A stretch of 64,000 bases of DNA, taken from Bacillus mesophilus. GTDB taxonomy: Bacteria; Bacillota; Bacilli; Bacillales; SA4. The notes under the pieces are model-generated. The model worked only from the letters and a program-made list of their open reading frames with translations, was not told the DNA's origin and searched no databases. Positions 35,551 to 43,857 of this stretch are shown here, piece after piece (the stretch's first letter is position 1; each line of letters begins with the position of its first letter). The translations under genes and the position numbers were made by a program. The stretch is from assembly GCF_011008845.1 (NCBI RefSeq), contig NZ_JAAIWM010000008.1:81512-145511 (forward strand), given 5' to 3'.

Positions 35551-36399
35551 ATGAAACTATTTATCTCAGCAGATATTGAAGGGATTTCTGGAGTTGCTAC
35601 TGGTCAACAGTTAAAAACTCCTAGTGAATACCAACGTTTTCGTAAATTAATGACGCAGGATGTAAACGCTGCAATTGAAGGGGCGTTTAACGGAGGAGCA
35701 AAAGAGGTAGTAGTGGCAGACGGACATGGAAACATGTCTAATATCTTTATTGAAGATTTAGATTCCAGAGCAACTCTTGTTCAAGGAAGTAATCGAGTTA
35801 TGTGTCAATTAGAAGGTTTAGATGACAGTTTTGCTGGAATTCTTTTCGTCGGACACCATGGGCGTGAAGGTGGATCGGAACGAGCAGTAATTAGCCATAC
35901 TTTAGCTGGTATTTGTGTAAATGAAATGAAAATTAACGGTAAAGTAGTCGGTGAAACCGAAATGAATGCCATGGTTGCGGGACAGTTTAGTGTACCAACT
36001 GTTTTTATCTCAGGTGATGATGCATACGTTGCAGAAGTTCAAGAAACTTTACCAGATGTCGAGGCAGCAATTGTAAAAAGGGGAATAGATCGTTTTTCAG
36101 CAGAGTTACTGCACCCTGAAAAAGCACATAAGCTAATCAGAGAAAAAGTAGAAGCAGCGGTAAGACGTATAGACCAATTTAGTCCATTAAAGGTAGAGGG
36201 TCCTGTTACATTTGAGATTGAAATGAAAGGACCAAATCAAGCACTTATGACAACAACGATTCCAACTGTAACGTTAGTAGGACCGAAAACAATTAGATTT
36301 ACGTGTGATGACATGGTAACCGCTTATAAACATATGTGGGGATGCGTAATCATTGCGATGACAGCAACAAATGGAGTTTTAGGACAAGTTAACGCATAA
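35551..36399 (+). CDS. dppA: M55-family zinc D-aminopeptidase (DppA-like)
   Basis: 282 residues. MKLFISADIEGISGV supplies D8 and E10; H59 (ADGHG), H103 (GHHGREG) and E135/E137 (GETEMNA) complete the zinc-site pattern of the decameric D-aminopeptidase. It cleaves N-terminal D-amino acids such as D-Ala from peptides and can salvage cell-wall peptides. No dipeptide transporter (dppB-E) follows, unlike the B. subtilis dpp operon. AAAAGGAG precedes the ATG and a perfect 16-bp terminator follows. Confidence 0.88.
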   Translation: MKLFISADIEGISGVATGQQLKTPSEYQRFRKLMTQDVNAAIEGAFNGGAKEVVVADGHGNMSNIFIEDLDSRATLVQGSNRVMCQLEGLDDSFAGILFVGHHGREGGSERAVISHTLAGICVNEMKINGKVVGETEMNAMVAGQFSVPTVFISGDDAYVAEVQETLPDVEAAIVKRGIDRFSAELLHPEKAHKLIREKVEAAVRRIDQFSPLKVEGPVTFEIEMKGPNQALMTTTIPTVTLVGPKTIRFTCDDMVTAYKHMWGCVIIAMTATNGVLGQVNA

Positions 36400-36422
36400 T
36401 ATATAATATTTCCAATCATAAA

Positions 36423-36466
36423 CTGAACAAACTCCCAGGATCTTCTGGGAGTTTGTTCAGTTTTTT
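36423..36466 (+). terminator. Strong rho-independent terminator
   Basis: Perfect 16-bp stem starting CTGAACAAACTCCCAG, 6-nt loop GATCTT, then TTTTTT. Confidence 0.95.
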
Positions 36467-36550
36467 CTAAAGCTAAAAATACCTTGTTCTATTTTAATAA
36501 GTGATAGCAGAAACCACTCACAGCTTATGGTGGGATGAAGTTAGTATGAC

Positions 36551-37480
36551 CTATTGTTTACTGCTACGTTCGTAAATACACTTTACTGTTAATAAATCAA
36601 ATAGGGACATTCCCACTGATTTAAACAAGATAAAAGGTGAAGTAGAATTAGTAGTTTTGAAATTCACAAGATTATCTAGAGTTTGAATCTGTAGCCCATT
36701 ACCTTGGAGCTCCTGAGCTTTTTTCATATCTCCCGACTCTTTTAAAGCAGTTAAAGTATCTACATAAATTGGATGAGCAGCTCGAAGAATTGGATTCGGA
36801 ATTTCTTGCATCGTAGGTTTAAACGATCCAACTGCGACAATAAGCTTTCCAAGTAATAGTTTGGGTGGTATATCTGGTAGAACAGGAATATCAGATGTTG
36901 TGGTTGTCACTATAATATCAGAAGCATGTGTGAGTTCCTCTACGTTTACTGCGCTAACCTCTTGGTCAGGAAATTGAGATTCTAATCTTTTTTTAAATCT
37001 CTCTAGAGCATGGTTACTACGGTTATATAAATAAACCTTTTTAATATTCCTTTCACCTAAGGCTGCTTCAAGATGGCTCCAACCTTGAATCCCGGTTCCA
37101 ACTATTCCGATGGATTCTGCTGATTCCCTTGCAAGATACCTCATTGCAAGTCCACCGATGGCACCTGTTCTAAGACTTGTAATGGCAGGACCATCAAACA
37201 TGGCTAATGGCTCCAGTGTATGCCTGTTATGTAATATGACAGTACCGTGAATAGAAGGTTTACATATTACTTTGTTATGTGGTGCAACTCCGACCAGTTT
37301 AATGGCATAATAATCTGGATCGAATGCTGGCATAATGAGTACGGTGTTATCTCCATCATCTAAATGAAGACGTTCTGGTATGATCACCTCTGTTTTATTT
37401 CGGTAAAATACTTCTAATTCATCAGTTAATTCTTTTATAGAGACAAGTGATTTGATTTGTTCTTCATTAAAAAAATTCAA
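36551..37480 (-). CDS. Ornithine cyclodeaminase / mu-crystallin family protein
   Basis: The start is taken as TTG 37480: GGAGG lies 10 bp upstream and the protein then begins with NFFNEEQIKSL, the family N-terminus. An ATG at 37507 is in frame but lies inside the upstream gene. 309 residues with LRTGAIGGLAMRYLA, the NAD loop GIVGTGIQGWSHLEA and VYLYNRS. Members include ornithine cyclodeaminase, alanine dehydrogenase and ketimine reductase. The substrate is unclear. Confidence 0.82.
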   Translation of the reverse strand: MNFFNEEQIKSLVSIKELTDELEVFYRNKTEVIIPERLHLDDGDNTVLIMPAFDPDYYAIKLVGVAPHNKVICKPSIHGTVILHNRHTLEPLAMFDGPAITSLRTGAIGGLAMRYLARESAESIGIVGTGIQGWSHLEAALGERNIKKVYLYNRSNHALERFKKRLESQFPDQEVSAVNVEELTHASDIIVTTTTSDIPVLPDIPPKLLLGKLIVAVGSFKPTMQEIPNPILRAAHPIYVDTLTALKESGDMKKAQELQGNGLQIQTLDNLVNFKTTNSTSPFILFKSVGMSLFDLLTVKCIYERSSKQ

Positions 37481-37496
37481 GTTGTAGTCTCCTCCA

Positions 37497-38069
37497 TTAA
37501 TGATCAAAGATCCATGTCTTTAAAACAGCTGCATACTCTCTTACCCAAAGCTTTGGCTTCACCATCCAAGGTGTTTTTGAAGCAAGTGTATGAACATTTT
37601 CATAACCAAGACGTTTTGCTATAATGGTAGTTCGATATAAATGAAAGTCATTACTTACAATGATAACTTGCTTATTAGTGTCAATTAAATTTTTAGAGAA
37701 ACTTAAATTTTCAAAGGTTGTGGTTGAGTCGGCTTCCAGTATAATACGTTCCTCGGAAATCCCTTCATTTAAAAAATACCTCTTCATTGCTTCAGCTTCT
37801 GTAATTGATTCACCTGGACCTTGACCGCCAGAAACTACAACCTTAGTTGTGGTGTTATTTTTCAAATATTGTACAGCAGCAAACACCCGGTAGTATAAGG
37901 CTAGAGATAGTTCTTCCCCGTTGATTTTAGCACCAAGGACAACTAGATAGTCTGCATTTGGAGGAGGGTCTTGTCTGGCTGTATTAGATATTAAGTTATG
38001 GATGATTACTATATAAATACATAGTATAAGAAGGAAAAAAGAAATAAGCCTACGGTACGGAATTTTCAT
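37497..38069 (-). CDS. DUF218 (YdcF/SanA-like) membrane-anchored protein
   Basis: Start placed at ATG 38069 (GATGGGAGG lies 14 bp upstream); the frame extends 34 codons further without similarity. The 190 residues have one N-terminal membrane segment (LISFFLLILCIYIVII) and a DUF218 domain: YLVVLGAKI, VVVSGGQG and SITEAEAMKRYF. The family is linked to envelope polysaccharide or vancomycin-exclusion functions. The stop is just before the next gene, so they are probably co-transcribed. Confidence 0.8.
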   Translation of the reverse strand: MKIPYRRLISFFLLILCIYIVIIHNLISNTARQDPPPNADYLVVLGAKINGEELSLALYYRVFAAVQYLKNNTTTKVVVSGGQGPGESITEAEAMKRYFLNEGISEERIILEADSTTTFENLSFSKNLIDTNKQVIIVSNDFHLYRTTIIAKRLGYENVHTLASKTPWMVKPKLWVREYAAVLKTWIFDH

Positions 38070-38195
38070 AGTTTGATCTAAAACCTCCCATCGCTCTTTT
38101 ATAGAATTATAATCTTTATTAAAAAGAAATGTAATCTCTATATAATGTAGACTATAATAGAATGTGCACACTTACAGATTAGGAGCCTATCATCT

Positions 38196-39566
38196 ATGAA
38201 GCAAACGTATACATTACGGGAAAAAATTAAACAAATTACTTTCTTATTAATCCCAATATTAATCACTCAGTTGGGCATGTTCTCAATGGTGTTCTTTAAT
38301 ACAATTATGTCCGGAAAGTATAACCCAACAGATTTAGCGGGAGTTGCGATAGGATCTGCTGTATGGAACCCAGTGTTTATTGGGTTAAGTGGAATCCTAC
38401 TCGCTGTCTCTCCAATTGCTGCTCAACGCTTTGGGGAAAAGAAGAAGAGGGAAGTATCGTCTGTTGTTACTCATGGCATTTACTTAGGATTCATCATTGC
38501 GACCTTCGTTATTATCCTAGGTTATTTCTTTTTGGACCCTTTACTTAGTATGATGGATGCACCCATTGAAGTACAAGAAATTGCCTTTAATTATTTAGTA
38601 GGACTCAGTTATGGTATTATTCCTCTATTTATCTTTAATGTTCTGCGATCGTTTATTTATGCACTTGGTGAGACAAGGGTTGTCATGATCATTATGGTTT
38701 TATCCTTGCCGATTAATTTCGTCCTAAATTATGTTTTCATCTTTGGGAAATGGGGGTTTCCAGAATTAGGTGGGGCTGGAGCGGGATATGCAACATCTAT
38801 CACTTTCTGGGCAATTGCCCTAATTACAGCATACATCATTCATACAAAAGAACCGTTTTCCTCTTTTATATTCTTAACTGACTTTAAGTCCTTCACTTGG
38901 ATAAAAAGTAAGGAAATCTTAAAAATTGGTATCCCGATGGGACTATCTAGCTTTTTTGAAACAAGCATGTTTGCGGTGGTTACCATTTTAATTAGTAAGT
39001 ATGCCATCTCTACCATCGCAGCCTACCAGTCTGCATTAAATATTGTATCTTTTCTTTACATGATTCCAATTAGTATTTCAATGGCACTAACAGTCTTGGT
39101 AGGATTTGAGGTAGGTTCAGTACGCTTTAAAGATGCTAAAACCTATAGTTGGTTAGGAATCAATTTATCTATAATAGTGGCACTAGTTACAGGTTTACTA
39201 GTGGTGTTCTTTAGATATGAAGTGGCAGGATTCTATTCAAACGATCCTGTAGTTGTGACCTTAACAGCAAGTTTCCTGATTTATGCTCTGTTTTTCCAGA
39301 TGGCAGATGCCCTTCAAGCTACCGCGCAGGCAGCTCTAAGGGGATATAAGGATGTTAACATTGCATTTATTATGACCTTAATTTCTTATTGGTTAATCTG
39401 TCTTCCAGTTGGTTATCTTTTATCTCATTACACAAAATTAGACGCAGCAGGCTACTGGATTGGTTTAACTGTTGGTTTATTAGCTGCAGGAGTAGGGCTT
39501 TCAGGAAGACTTATTTATATACAAAGGAAGAAGTTCGTTTCTCCTTTTGCAAAAGGTGTAAATTAA
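38196..39566 (+). CDS. MATE-family multidrug/sodium efflux transporter (NorM-like)
   Basis: 456 residues with twelve membrane segments in two repeated halves. ITQLGMFSMVFFNTIMSGKY is the N-terminal MATE signature and GIPMGLSSFFETSMFAV the matching start of the second half. It exports cationic drugs in exchange for Na+ or H+. It is divergent from the DUF218 gene with about 125 bp between. Its RBS is weak (TAGGAGCC). A strong terminator follows at 39588. Confidence 0.9.
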   Translation: MKQTYTLREKIKQITFLLIPILITQLGMFSMVFFNTIMSGKYNPTDLAGVAIGSAVWNPVFIGLSGILLAVSPIAAQRFGEKKKREVSSVVTHGIYLGFIIATFVIILGYFFLDPLLSMMDAPIEVQEIAFNYLVGLSYGIIPLFIFNVLRSFIYALGETRVVMIIMVLSLPINFVLNYVFIFGKWGFPELGGAGAGYATSITFWAIALITAYIIHTKEPFSSFIFLTDFKSFTWIKSKEILKIGIPMGLSSFFETSMFAVVTILISKYAISTIAAYQSALNIVSFLYMIPISISMALTVLVGFEVGSVRFKDAKTYSWLGINLSIIVALVTGLLVVFFRYEVAGFYSNDPVVVTLTASFLIYALFFQMADALQATAQAALRGYKDVNIAFIMTLISYWLICLPVGYLLSHYTKLDAAGYWIGLTVGLLAAGVGLSGRLIYIQRKKFVSPFAKGVN

Positions 39567-39587
39567 TGAGAGAACACATGATTGTTA

Positions 39588-39624
39588 AAAAAAGGACACT
39601 AAAAAAACAGTGTCCTTTTTTGAC
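39588..39624. terminator. Bidirectional terminator
   Basis: 13-bp stem AAAAAAGGACACT / AGTGTCCTTTTTT with a T-run, between convergent genes. Confidence 0.88.
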
Positions 39625-39642
39625 TGGGGATGTAGCAAAAAA

Positions 39643-40458
39643 TTAAGATTGTTTAACAATTTTTATATAAAGAAATCGAGAAATAATCATCATTAGAAAG
39701 TGAAGTGGTAGGATCCCAAGGCCCTTCTTGAAATTCGTTTTTAAAATATCCTTGGACTTTAGGATTAGATCAATAAATATATTGGTTGATATAAGCAAGG
39801 AGCGATAAACTAATCCGGGTTTAGAAGAAAGAACTACGGATAGAGTAGTTATTAAAAGACTATATAATGGAGCAATTATAAAGTGCTCCCGCCATGAATA
39901 TAGGTGTCCGCGGCCAAACCGGATTTTTCTAAATACAGCCAAATAAAACATGAATGTTACACTAATCACTTCAATGGATAGGAACGTAGCGGTATAAAGG
40001 ATCCAGTTCTTTCTATCACGTAAAGCAGTATAGAACCCATCACTCAAATAAAAATACAGTATTAGAGTAATAAAGGTAAAAGAAGGTTTCCACCAATTTA
40101 GGCTGTATACTTTTAGTTTTATGAAAAGTTTCTCAATCATGTAGAAATAAATGCAAAAGCCTATTTTGTATATGAAATTTAATCGAAACATAGTGACAAA
40201 TGTTGCTGTAATTGGTACATATATTCCTTGTGACAAAATTGCACCAAAAATATTATCAAAGTAAGGCTGTTTCATAAACTTTGGTTTGTATCTATATCCT
40301 TGAAAAAGATTAAGTATGAAGTATTCAAAAAGGTAAGCAAAACCCATGTTTGAAATTAATAAAATCCATGTGTATTTTTTCTTTTTCTTAAATAGTACAA
40401 TCAACATACAAACGTGTACGAGTGCAAGTAGTAAAAAGGGAATATTGTTTTTTTTCAT
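39643..40458 (-). CDS. Multi-TM membrane protein, unknown
   Basis: 271 residues with about seven hydrophobic segments and strongly basic cytoplasmic loops (LFKKKKKYTW, KSKDILKTNFKKG). The aromatic-rich style resembles Bacillus membrane proteins of the CBO0543 group but it is longer. The start has only a weak upstream site (TGGTGTTATG). No function can be assigned. Confidence 0.65.
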   Translation of the reverse strand: MKKNNIPFLLLALVHVCMLIVLFKKKKKYTWILLISNMGFAYLFEYFILNLFQGYRYKPKFMKQPYFDNIFGAILSQGIYVPITATFVTMFRLNFIYKIGFCIYFYMIEKLFIKLKVYSLNWWKPSFTFITLILYFYLSDGFYTALRDRKNWILYTATFLSIEVISVTFMFYLAVFRKIRFGRGHLYSWREHFIIAPLYSLLITTLSVVLSSKPGLVYRSLLISTNIFIDLILKSKDILKTNFKKGLGILPLHFLMMIISRFLYIKIVKQS

Positions 40459-40599
40459 AACACCACCAATCTGGTTTTACATCTTCCTCCAATATATTTT
40501 CCCCCAAGATTGACTAGTAAATGCAAATAGTTATAGGTAATCTGTAAACTTCAAGTTTTAGGAATAGTTCTATTTTTTTATAAGGAACCTGTTTTAAAG

Positions 40600-40680
40600 G
40601 TTACTCGGTTCCGTTGCAAACGCAGAGGATGCTCACCGCACGCCCCCCTAAAAGTGAGTGTTCTTAACGAAAATCGGAAC
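40600..40680. repeat. GC-rich intergenic segment resembling a dispersed repeat
   Basis: The 366-bp gap 40459-40824 has no gene. Within it, a GC-richer block (GGTTCCGTTGCAAACGCAGA, then GCTCACCGCACGCCCC) resembles intergenic repeats I remember from other Bacillaceae. I see only one copy here, so the repeat status rests on memory. Confidence 0.3.
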
Positions 40681-40824
40681 TTAGTTTTAATCAGCCTGAT
40701 ATTAAAAAGGATAGTTAAACGACAAAAGGGTAGAATAATATAAAAAAATAATGTAGAATTTGGGAGCAATGTACTAGCTTGTACTAACGTAAATACGTAA
40801 ATAATAATTTTGCATGGAGGCAAT

Positions 40825-41295
40825 ATGTTAACATTTGAACAGAAATTACATATAATACAATCTTTTCCAGAGTTATCACGTAAGGATGTATCTTTAAAGC
40901 GAGTAAACTTTCATTATGAAGGAAGTGAAAGTGATAAAAAGAATGTTGTTTATCATCTACATCCTAATGGAAATGGATATGTATATACAGAGTTAATCGA
41001 TGGATATGAGAAGGATGAAAAAGGGATGACAAATATCCGTGATTTCAGTGAAGACGAATTACGTGAGGTCATCATTAAGTCGGTTACATCACTAAACGAA
41101 GGAACGGTTGAAGTAAATCCGGATGAAGATGTATTTGAAGAAGAAACATGGATGAATGCTGATAAACATACGCTAGTCGTAACATATGAAGATGAAATGT
41201 GGAATGTGTACGCAGGTGAAAATCTAGATGGAACCTTCCCTTCATATAATGAAGCGAAGCAGTATTTAGATGAAGAAGGCTTTCGAAAGGTATAA
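40825..41295 (+). CDS. Conserved hypothetical acidic protein
   Basis: ATG 40825 follows GGAGG; the frame opens at a TTG 15 nt earlier. 156 residues, soluble and acidic, with a C-terminal strand pattern (LVVTYEDEMWNVYAGENLDG, then SYNEAKQYLDEEGFRKV) that looks like a small alpha/beta domain. No family recognised. A terminator follows at 41396. Confidence 0.7.
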   Translation: MLTFEQKLHIIQSFPELSRKDVSLKRVNFHYEGSESDKKNVVYHLHPNGNGYVYTELIDGYEKDEKGMTNIRDFSEDELREVIIKSVTSLNEGTVEVNPDEDVFEEETWMNADKHTLVVTYEDEMWNVYAGENLDGTFPSYNEAKQYLDEEGFRKV

Positions 41296-41395
41296 GATTT
41301 GAAATCTGTATTTGCGGAGTGAATGTCATTTATTTTAGATTTCATGTTTTCATGTCTACTCTCCCATATCGAAAATGAACAACATATGAAAAGCA

Positions 41396-41427
41396 AGGAG
41401 CCTTCCATAAAGAAGGCTTTATTTTTT
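41396..41427 (+). terminator. Terminator between convergent genes
   Basis: AGCCTTC-CATAAA-GAAGGCT followed by TTATTTTTT. Confidence 0.75.
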
Positions 41428-42037
41428 ATCCTTATTCCCCATTGACCGTAACGCCCTATGAAAAGGACATTTGGAAAGAGAAGTTTCATCATCATGTAAG
41501 AAATACTGCCTCCATTCAAAGTTATCTTCTTCACCATAACTATTTAAATCGGGATGGATGGAGATGGAGTCGTATTTTTCTAGTCGTTTGCGTATTTCAG
41601 GCTTTATTTTTGCGACTATGCTTGGAACTGAGTGGAACTCTTCAAGCACCCACCTTGGTGTGATCGCTAGCATAAAGTGAGAAGAATACCTACTTTGTCT
41701 ATTTTGATGTGCAGGTGTTCCACAGAACATAAAGTATTGCTCATTATGATAACAGAATTCCCATAATGGATTTTGGGGGTCTATTGGTATATGAGTTGGC
41801 CATTCCATTTCATCTAATTTGCTGATTCCGTTTAGCTGTTCCCAAAAGCCTAGGGTCACCAATAAATCCATAGCGAAAGTGATGGAGTGAGTGTCCTTGT
41901 GTAGCAGGAATACAAGGAAAGGGCCTGTCTTTGTTTTCCATTTTATCTTTAAATTCTTCAAATGCCATTCTCTTCCAACACTCTAAATTTAGCTGATTCA
42001 TGTCTTCATTGCTTAATAGACTCACTAATGAATTCAC
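41419..42037 (-). pseudogene. YqcI/YcgG-family gene with a frameshift
   Basis: Two overlapping minus-strand frames together make one YqcI/YcgG-like protein (a heme-dependent N-oxygenase-related family). The first (42037 to about 41850) carries CWKRMAFEEFKDKM, RPFPCIPATQG and RYGFIGDP. The second carries MEWPTHIPIDPQNPLWEF, YFMFCGTPAHQNRQSRYS and the C-terminal CPFHRALRSMG. The switch is near 41830-41865. The start is probably GTG 42037 or 42025 behind AGGAGG. The two halves are otherwise intact, so the lesion is recent or a sequencing error. Confidence 0.75.
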
Positions 42038-42224
42038 CTCCTAAACGCTTTAATAGTGTATTCAGATAAGATATATAGGTGAATGTCCCATTTTAAATAT
42101 GGATTTATTTTAAGTGAAGACAGGGATTTAAGGTAATGGAGCGAAATGAAAGATGTAATTGTATTTTATTTCCTTTTTGAATATAGTAAAGTTGTATGAT
42201 GAAAACTTTAAAGGGGTTGAATGT

Positions 42225-42683
42225 GTGAAACAGTTTAAGATTACTCGTGGCCAAGTTGTGAAGTTTGTGAAAGAACTTAATAGGGACTTTTTCGATGTCC
42301 AACCAGAGGGATTTAATAATACCATTCATTGGCACGTTGGGCATGTATTATTGTCAGCTGAAAACTTTATGTTTGGTTTTCCAAAGAAATCTACAAATCT
42401 TCCATTATATTATACTGAACTATTTGGTATGGGGACAAAGCCTTCCGATTGGCAAGGTGAAATACCAACCTTAGAAGAGTTAATTCAGCAATTAGAAGAC
42501 CAATCTTCAAGGATTCAAGATTTGCCAATGTCTTTTTATGAAGAAAAATTACCATTTAACTTTCCTGTAGGAGATATAAAAACTTTTGGTGAGCTATTTG
42601 GATTTATGCTTTATCATGAAGCTGAACATTTAGGTCAAATGAAGGCGATGAAGAGAATCATTGGTTATAAAAGCAAAGTATAA
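42225..42683 (+). CDS. DinB-family protein
   Basis: Start at GTG 42225 behind AAAGGGG; the frame extends 22 codons upstream without similarity. 152 residues, a four-helix bundle of the DinB/YfiT type. The three metal-ligand histidines are visible: NTIHWHVGHVL (two histidines near 33-37) and LYHEAEHLGQM near the C-terminus. DinB-like proteins act as metal-dependent thiol transferases or hydrolases; the role here is unknown. Confidence 0.8.
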   Translation: MKQFKITRGQVVKFVKELNRDFFDVQPEGFNNTIHWHVGHVLLSAENFMFGFPKKSTNLPLYYTELFGMGTKPSDWQGEIPTLEELIQQLEDQSSRIQDLPMSFYEEKLPFNFPVGDIKTFGELFGFMLYHEAEHLGQMKAMKRIIGYKSKV

Positions 42684-42768
42684 TTTACTTGCATTTGTAA
42701 AACCTTCAAGTTATTAAATGAATCCTAATTTTAAAATCTAGTAAATGAAAAAAGGGAGATTTAATGTA

Positions 42769-43266
42769 ATGATGATAAGACATGCTCAAGTCGAGGATAT
42801 AGTCTCTATTGCCAAGATTCATGTTGATAGCTGGAGAAGTACTTATAAAAATATTGTAAGCGAAGAAGTATTGAATAGTTTATCTTATGAAGAACGTGAA
42901 GAATTATGGAAGAAAGTAATCCCAAATGGCGGGGTATTTGTTGCCTTAGATGATACTGGTAATATTGTTGGGTTTGCTTCAGGCGGTAAAGAGAGAACTA
43001 AACAATATCAAGGTTATGAAGGAGAAGTATATGCTATCTATTTACTAGAGGATGCTCAGAGAAAAGGATTCGGCAGAAAGTTAGTTCAATCTGTGGTCAA
43101 CGATCTGAAGATAAACAACATTCACTCTTTATTGATTTGGGTTCTTGAGGATAATCCATCTTGTTTATTTTATGAAGCCCTAGGTGGACAAAAAATCGAT
43201 TCCGCAAATATAACAATCGGCGGAGTCGATTATACAGAAGTGGCGTATGGATGGAAAAATCTTTAA
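42769..43266 (+). CDS. GNAT-family N-acetyltransferase
   Basis: ATG 42769 is spaced 10 bp from AGGGAG; the frame begins 8 codons earlier. 165 residues. EVYAIYLLEDAQRKGFGRKL is beta-4 plus the acetyl-CoA loop (Q-R-K-G-F-G), and WVLEDNPSCLFYEALGG is the C-terminal GNAT motif. It resembles Bacillus phosphinothricin-type acetyltransferases in length. Substrate unknown. Confidence 0.85.
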   Translation: MMIRHAQVEDIVSIAKIHVDSWRSTYKNIVSEEVLNSLSYEEREELWKKVIPNGGVFVALDDTGNIVGFASGGKERTKQYQGYEGEVYAIYLLEDAQRKGFGRKLVQSVVNDLKINNIHSLLIWVLEDNPSCLFYEALGGQKIDSANITIGGVDYTEVAYGWKNL

Positions 43267-43285
43267 TAAGTACTTAAATAACATA

Positions 43286-43310
43286 AAGAAGTGGCTTATG
43301 CCACTTTTTT
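43286..43310. terminator. Terminator between convergent GNAT genes
   Basis: AAGTGGC-TTAT-GCCACTT followed by TTTT. Confidence 0.8.
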
Positions 43311-43714
43311 CATCTAGTTCGAGGAATCAAGTAGCCATTTTCTACTTTTGTAAATCCGATATGTGGGTAATAGTCCATTGCGATTGGAGATGCCAGCAAC
43401 AATAAGGTTACTTCTTCACCAATTTCCTTCTGTGTGAGTTCAATTAGTCTCCTTCCAATTCCTTGTTTTTGGTAGTCCTTATGCACAGCTAAATCTGATA
43501 AATAGCAGCAATAGCTAAAATCAGTTATTGCTCTAGCGACACCAACTAATTTCTCTTGATCCCAAGCTGTTATTAGAATGTCTGCTTCGTGTATCATCTT
43601 GTTTAATCGGTTTAAATCCTCGTACGGTCTTCTAATCTCTGACATTTTAAACAGATCAGCTAATTCTTCTGGTTTTATCAATTGATTACTAAACTTAATT
43701 TGATGACTACACAT
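43310..43714 (-). CDS. GNAT-family N-acetyltransferase (small)
   Basis: 134 residues. CYLSDLAVHKDYQKQGIGRRL gives beta-4 and the acetyl-CoA loop Q-K-Q-G-I-G, and DYYPHIGFTKVENGY the C-terminal motif. Related to YjdJ/YhbS-type acetyltransferases. It is divergent from a MocR-type regulator gene across 143 bp and could be its target. AGGGGGTATAA precedes the ATG. Confidence 0.85.
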   Translation of the reverse strand: MCSHQIKFSNQLIKPEELADLFKMSEIRRPYEDLNRLNKMIHEADILITAWDQEKLVGVARAITDFSYCCYLSDLAVHKDYQKQGIGRRLIELTQKEIGEEVTLLLLASPIAMDYYPHIGFTKVENGYLIPRTR

Positions 43715-43803
43715 TATTTATACCCCCTACTATTGAAACATCTTGACGAATACCAAGACTTTCTAATGAACTGATTATAGAAAGAATCTGGTATAATCAA
43801 AAG

Positions 43804-43835
43804 TGCCAGTTAATAATTATTTAACCATGCCAGTT
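43804..43835 (+). promoter_or_regulatory. Direct repeat, possible MocR operator
   Basis: TGCCAGTT occurs at 43804-43811 and 43828-43835, 24 bp apart in the same orientation. It lies just after a TATAAT (43792-43797) and before the MocR gene. Direct-repeat operators at their own promoters are usual for MocR/GabR/PdxR regulators. Confidence 0.5.
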
Positions 43836-43857
43836 TTAAGTGTAAGGGGAAGACAAA

